Positions 61,928 through 64,000 of a stretch of 64,000 nt of DNA are shown here, in pieces. Numbering within the stretch: the first letter of the stretch is position 1; the number at the start of each line of letters is the position of its first letter. A model generated the notes under the pieces. That model was given only the letters and a program-made list of their open reading frames with translations. It was not told where the DNA came from and ran no database searches. A program made the translations under genes and the position numbers. This DNA is from Demequina silvatica (GTDB taxonomy: Bacteria > Actinomycetota > Actinomycetes > Actinomycetales > Demequinaceae): the NCBI RefSeq assembly GCF_000971215.1, contig NZ_BBMA01000002.1:603111-667110 (forward strand), read 5' to 3'.

Positions 61928-64000
61928 CGGACGTCGGCCGGGCCACGGCCGCGCGGCGCCGTCGAGCGGGACGGATCGCCGCGGGCGCGGTCCTCGCGGC
62001 CGCCGCCGTCGCCGCCGTGCTCGCGCCCGGCTTCGACGAGCGCGAGGCCGTCGCGGTGGACCCCACCGTGTGGGCGCTGCAGACGGGCGCAGGCGAGCGC
62101 TATGCGCGCGTGAACACCGAGCTCGCGGAGGTCGACACCGTCAAGGACGTCGAGTCGCCCTCCGAGATCCTCCAGCACGAGGACCGCCTGCTGGTGCTGT
62201 CCGCCGGCTACACCACCGCGACCGAGCTGGACGCGGGCCGGCCCGTCGACCTCGACGCCGGCGCGTCGGGCTCGGTGGAGACCCCGCCGGGGACCACCGA
62301 GGTGGCCGCCGCCGGGGACGTGGTCGCGTACCTCGCCGGCGACGGCGACGTGCTGGTCGGATCCATCTCCGAGGGCACCGCGCTCGACCCCCGCGAGCTG
62401 GTGCTCGACGGCGGCGAGGGGGTCCGGGCCGTCGCGGTGGCGGTGACCCGTGACGGCGCCGTCGCCGCCTACTCGCCGGGCCTCGGCGGGGTGGTGCGCG
62501 CGGACGTGGCGGGCGGCGTGCTCGGCATCGACCCGGTGCCCGACGTCCCCGCGGATGGCGCCTTCCAGGTGTCGTTCGCCGCAGGGGACTGGGTGCTCCT
62601 CGAGACCGAGACGGGCGCCCTGTGGCGCGAGGGCGTCGATGGTGCCATCGCGACGGGCACGGACCCGGACGCGCTGCTGCAGCGGGCCACCTCCGACGCG
62701 GCGGTCCGCATCGCAGACGGTCGCGGGCTGGTCATCATGCCGGCGGACGGCTCCGCGGCGATGAGGGTGTTCGGCTCCGAGGCGGACGCGGGCGCCCCCG
62801 CGGCGCCCACCGAGCTCGCCGGCGTGGTGTACGCCGCCTGGCTGCCCGACGGCGAGGGCGGCGGCACGCTGTGGAGCTCCGCGGGACCCACCGTCCCGCT
62901 CGACTACGGCGGCGTCGCGCTCGGCGAGCGGCGCGAGCCGGTGCTGCGCTCCAACGGCGCGCGCATGGTCCTCAACGAGTCCCGCTCGGGCTGGGTGTGG
63001 GAGGTGCCGTCGGGCACCCTGGCGCGGTCCTCGCAGGACTGGGTGCCGGACGAGCAGACCACCACCGACGCCGAGCAGGAGGACCCCACCGCGGAGATCC
63101 GCGACCCGCGCCCGCCGGTGGCGGAGGACGACGACCTGGGGGTCCGCGCGGGCCGCCAGGTCCGCCTGCCCGTGCTGCTCAACGACCACGACGCGAACGG
63201 CGACCTCCTCACCATCGACGCCGCGAGCCTCACGCAGCCGCGCGGCGGCTTCGCCACGGTCGCGATCGCGGACGACGGCCAGTCCCTGGTCGCCACGGTC
63301 GAGCCGGGGGCGACGGGCACCGCCACCTTCACCTACGCGATCTCGGACGGCAGCGGCGAGCAGGGCCTGTCGGAGCCCGCCACCGTGACCCTCGCCGTCG
63401 CGAGCGGCAACACCGCCCCGGAGTGGTGCGGCGTCGACGGCTGTGTGGCGGAGTGGCCGGCGCCGCAGATCGCCGCGGGCGGCTCGGTCACGGTCGACGT
63501 GCTCGACGGCTGGGTCGACCCCGAGGGCGACCCCGTGTACGTGCTCGACGCCGCGACCGAGGACCCCGAGGTGGCCGTCGCCGCGTCGCCCGAGGGCGAG
63601 GTGGTGGTGCGTCACGGCGGCGACGCGGGCGAGATCGACGTCGCGGTGACGGTCGCGGACGCCGGCGGCGCCACCGCGACCAAGCGCCTCCGCATCGGCG
63701 TCGCCAGCGCCGCGCGCCTCACGGTCGAGCCGCTCGCCGTGACCGCGCTCGAGGGGGTCCGCACGGAGATCGGCTTCGCGGGTCGCGTCGCCGGCGGCTC
63801 CGGCGCCGCCACGGTCACCGAGGCGAGCGTCGACCCCGCGGACGGCGCGCAGGTCGAGGTCTCCCCCGACGCCTCCGGCGTCCTGTTCCGGGCCGATGCG
63901 CCGGGGACCTACGCGGTCGACGTCACCGTGGTCGACGGCTCGCTGCAGGCGCGCGGCACCGCGCGGATCACGGTGCTCGCGCCGGAGGACGAGGCGCTCG
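61924..64000 (+). CDS. Large Ig-like/cadherin-like repeat surface protein (C-terminus beyond window)
   Basis: An open frame runs from GTG 61924 to the window end (692 codons, no stop). An N-terminal basic stretch and one membrane helix (IAAGAVLAAAAVAAVLAPG) indicate a type II or signal-anchored exterior protein. Residues 45-370 look like a WD/NHL-like beta-propeller region. From about 400 onward Ig-like repeats appear, the first marked by PVAEDDDLGVRAGRQVRLPV and LLNDHDANGDLLTID, with the second near VTVDVLDGWVDPEGDPV. Coupled to the upstream kinase. The complete protein is probably much longer. Confidence 0.9.
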   Translation, partial: MTDVGRATAARRRRAGRIAAGAVLAAAAVAAVLAPGFDEREAVAVDPTVWALQTGAGERYARVNTELAEVDTVKDVESPSEILQHEDRLLVLSAGYTTATELDAGRPVDLDAGASGSVETPPGTTEVAAAGDVVAYLAGDGDVLVGSISEGTALDPRELVLDGGEGVRAVAVAVTRDGAVAAYSPGLGGVVRADVAGGVLGIDPVPDVPADGAFQVSFAAGDWVLLETETGALWREGVDGAIATGTDPDALLQRATSDAAVRIADGRGLVIMPADGSAAMRVFGSEADAGAPAAPTELAGVVYAAWLPDGEGGGTLWSSAGPTVPLDYGGVALGERREPVLRSNGARMVLNESRSGWVWEVPSGTLARSSQDWVPDEQTTTDAEQEDPTAEIRDPRPPVAEDDDLGVRAGRQVRLPVLLNDHDANGDLLTIDAASLTQPRGGFATVAIADDGQSLVATVEPGATGTATFTYAISDGSGEQGLSEPATVTLAVASGNTAPEWCGVDGCVAEWPAPQIAAGGSVTVDVLDGWVDPEGDPVYVLDAATEDPEVAVAASPEGEVVVRHGGDAGEIDVAVTVADAGGATATKRLRIGVASAARLTVEPLAVTALEGVRTEIGFAGRVAGGSGAATVTEASVDPADGAQVEVSPDASGVLFRADAPGTYAVDVTVVDGSLQARGTARITVLAPEDEAL

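Overview
This is a high-GC actinobacterial chromosome segment, most likely Micrococcales (the Cellulomonas/Demequina/Microbacterium end of the phylum). The gene order ppiA, rhomboid, crgA, sortase, trpG, then pknB, pknA, pbpA, rodA, pstP, fhaB, fhaA and tRNA-Leu is the conserved near-origin actinobacterial block. A C50-carotenoid cluster (crtE-B-I-Ye-Yf-Eb) supports the assignment. The exact genus cannot be read from the sequence.

Layout. 1-1.8 kb: a benE-family transporter, cut by the left edge, divergent from an XRE-cupin regulator across two mirrored operators. 1.8-6.5 kb: an Ala-rich membrane protein, cyclophilin, rhomboid protease, a cluster of DnaA-box-like repeats between convergent genes, crgA, a class E sortase, an unlisted 55-residue membrane peptide and the TrpG/PabA amidotransferase. 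6.5-11.6 kb: a six-gene, translationally coupled carotenoid operon interposed between trpG and pknB. 11.7-20.0 kb: the growth and division kinase operon (FHA proteins, PP2C phosphatase, RodA, PBP-A, PknA, PknB). 20.1 kb: tRNA-Leu(CAG) with a strong terminator.

20.2-38.5 kb is an accessory defence island. It begins at the tRNA-Leu gene and contains a degenerate copy of the 5' half of that tRNA. It carries a Fic protein, a cytosine-5 methyltransferase with a candidate PD-(D/E)xK restriction partner, a very large DruE-like DUF1998 helicase with an uncharacterised 988-residue partner (Druantia-like), a divergent two-gene unit (DUF4365-like nuclease plus an unknown protein), a small Cys-rich protein, and a Gabija-type OLD nuclease/UvrD helicase pair. 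No integrase or transposase is visible. A short motif common in the rest of the window (GGACGATGC) was not seen in the island.

38.8-49.1 kb is ordinary core sequence: a lipoprotein, a TauE/SafE permease, a PiT phosphate transporter with a small partner, threonine aldolase, YchJ, a YgjV-like protein, an S4 protein, a CYTH-CHAD protein, a low-molecular-weight phosphatase and a heme peroxidase. 49.1-51.6 kb holds glycogen phosphorylase. 51.7-57.8 kb is a surface-glycan cluster (rfbA, rfbB, GT4, epimerase, flippase-like membrane protein, GT2). 57.9-60.8 kb is a full-length glycine decarboxylase. The right edge holds a membrane Ser/Thr kinase coupled to a large Ig-like-repeat protein that runs off the window; this looks like the start of a kinase/Ig/MoxR/DUF58/transglutaminase locus.

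All coordinates and motifs were read by eye. No database search was run, so family names rest on motif and context recognition.
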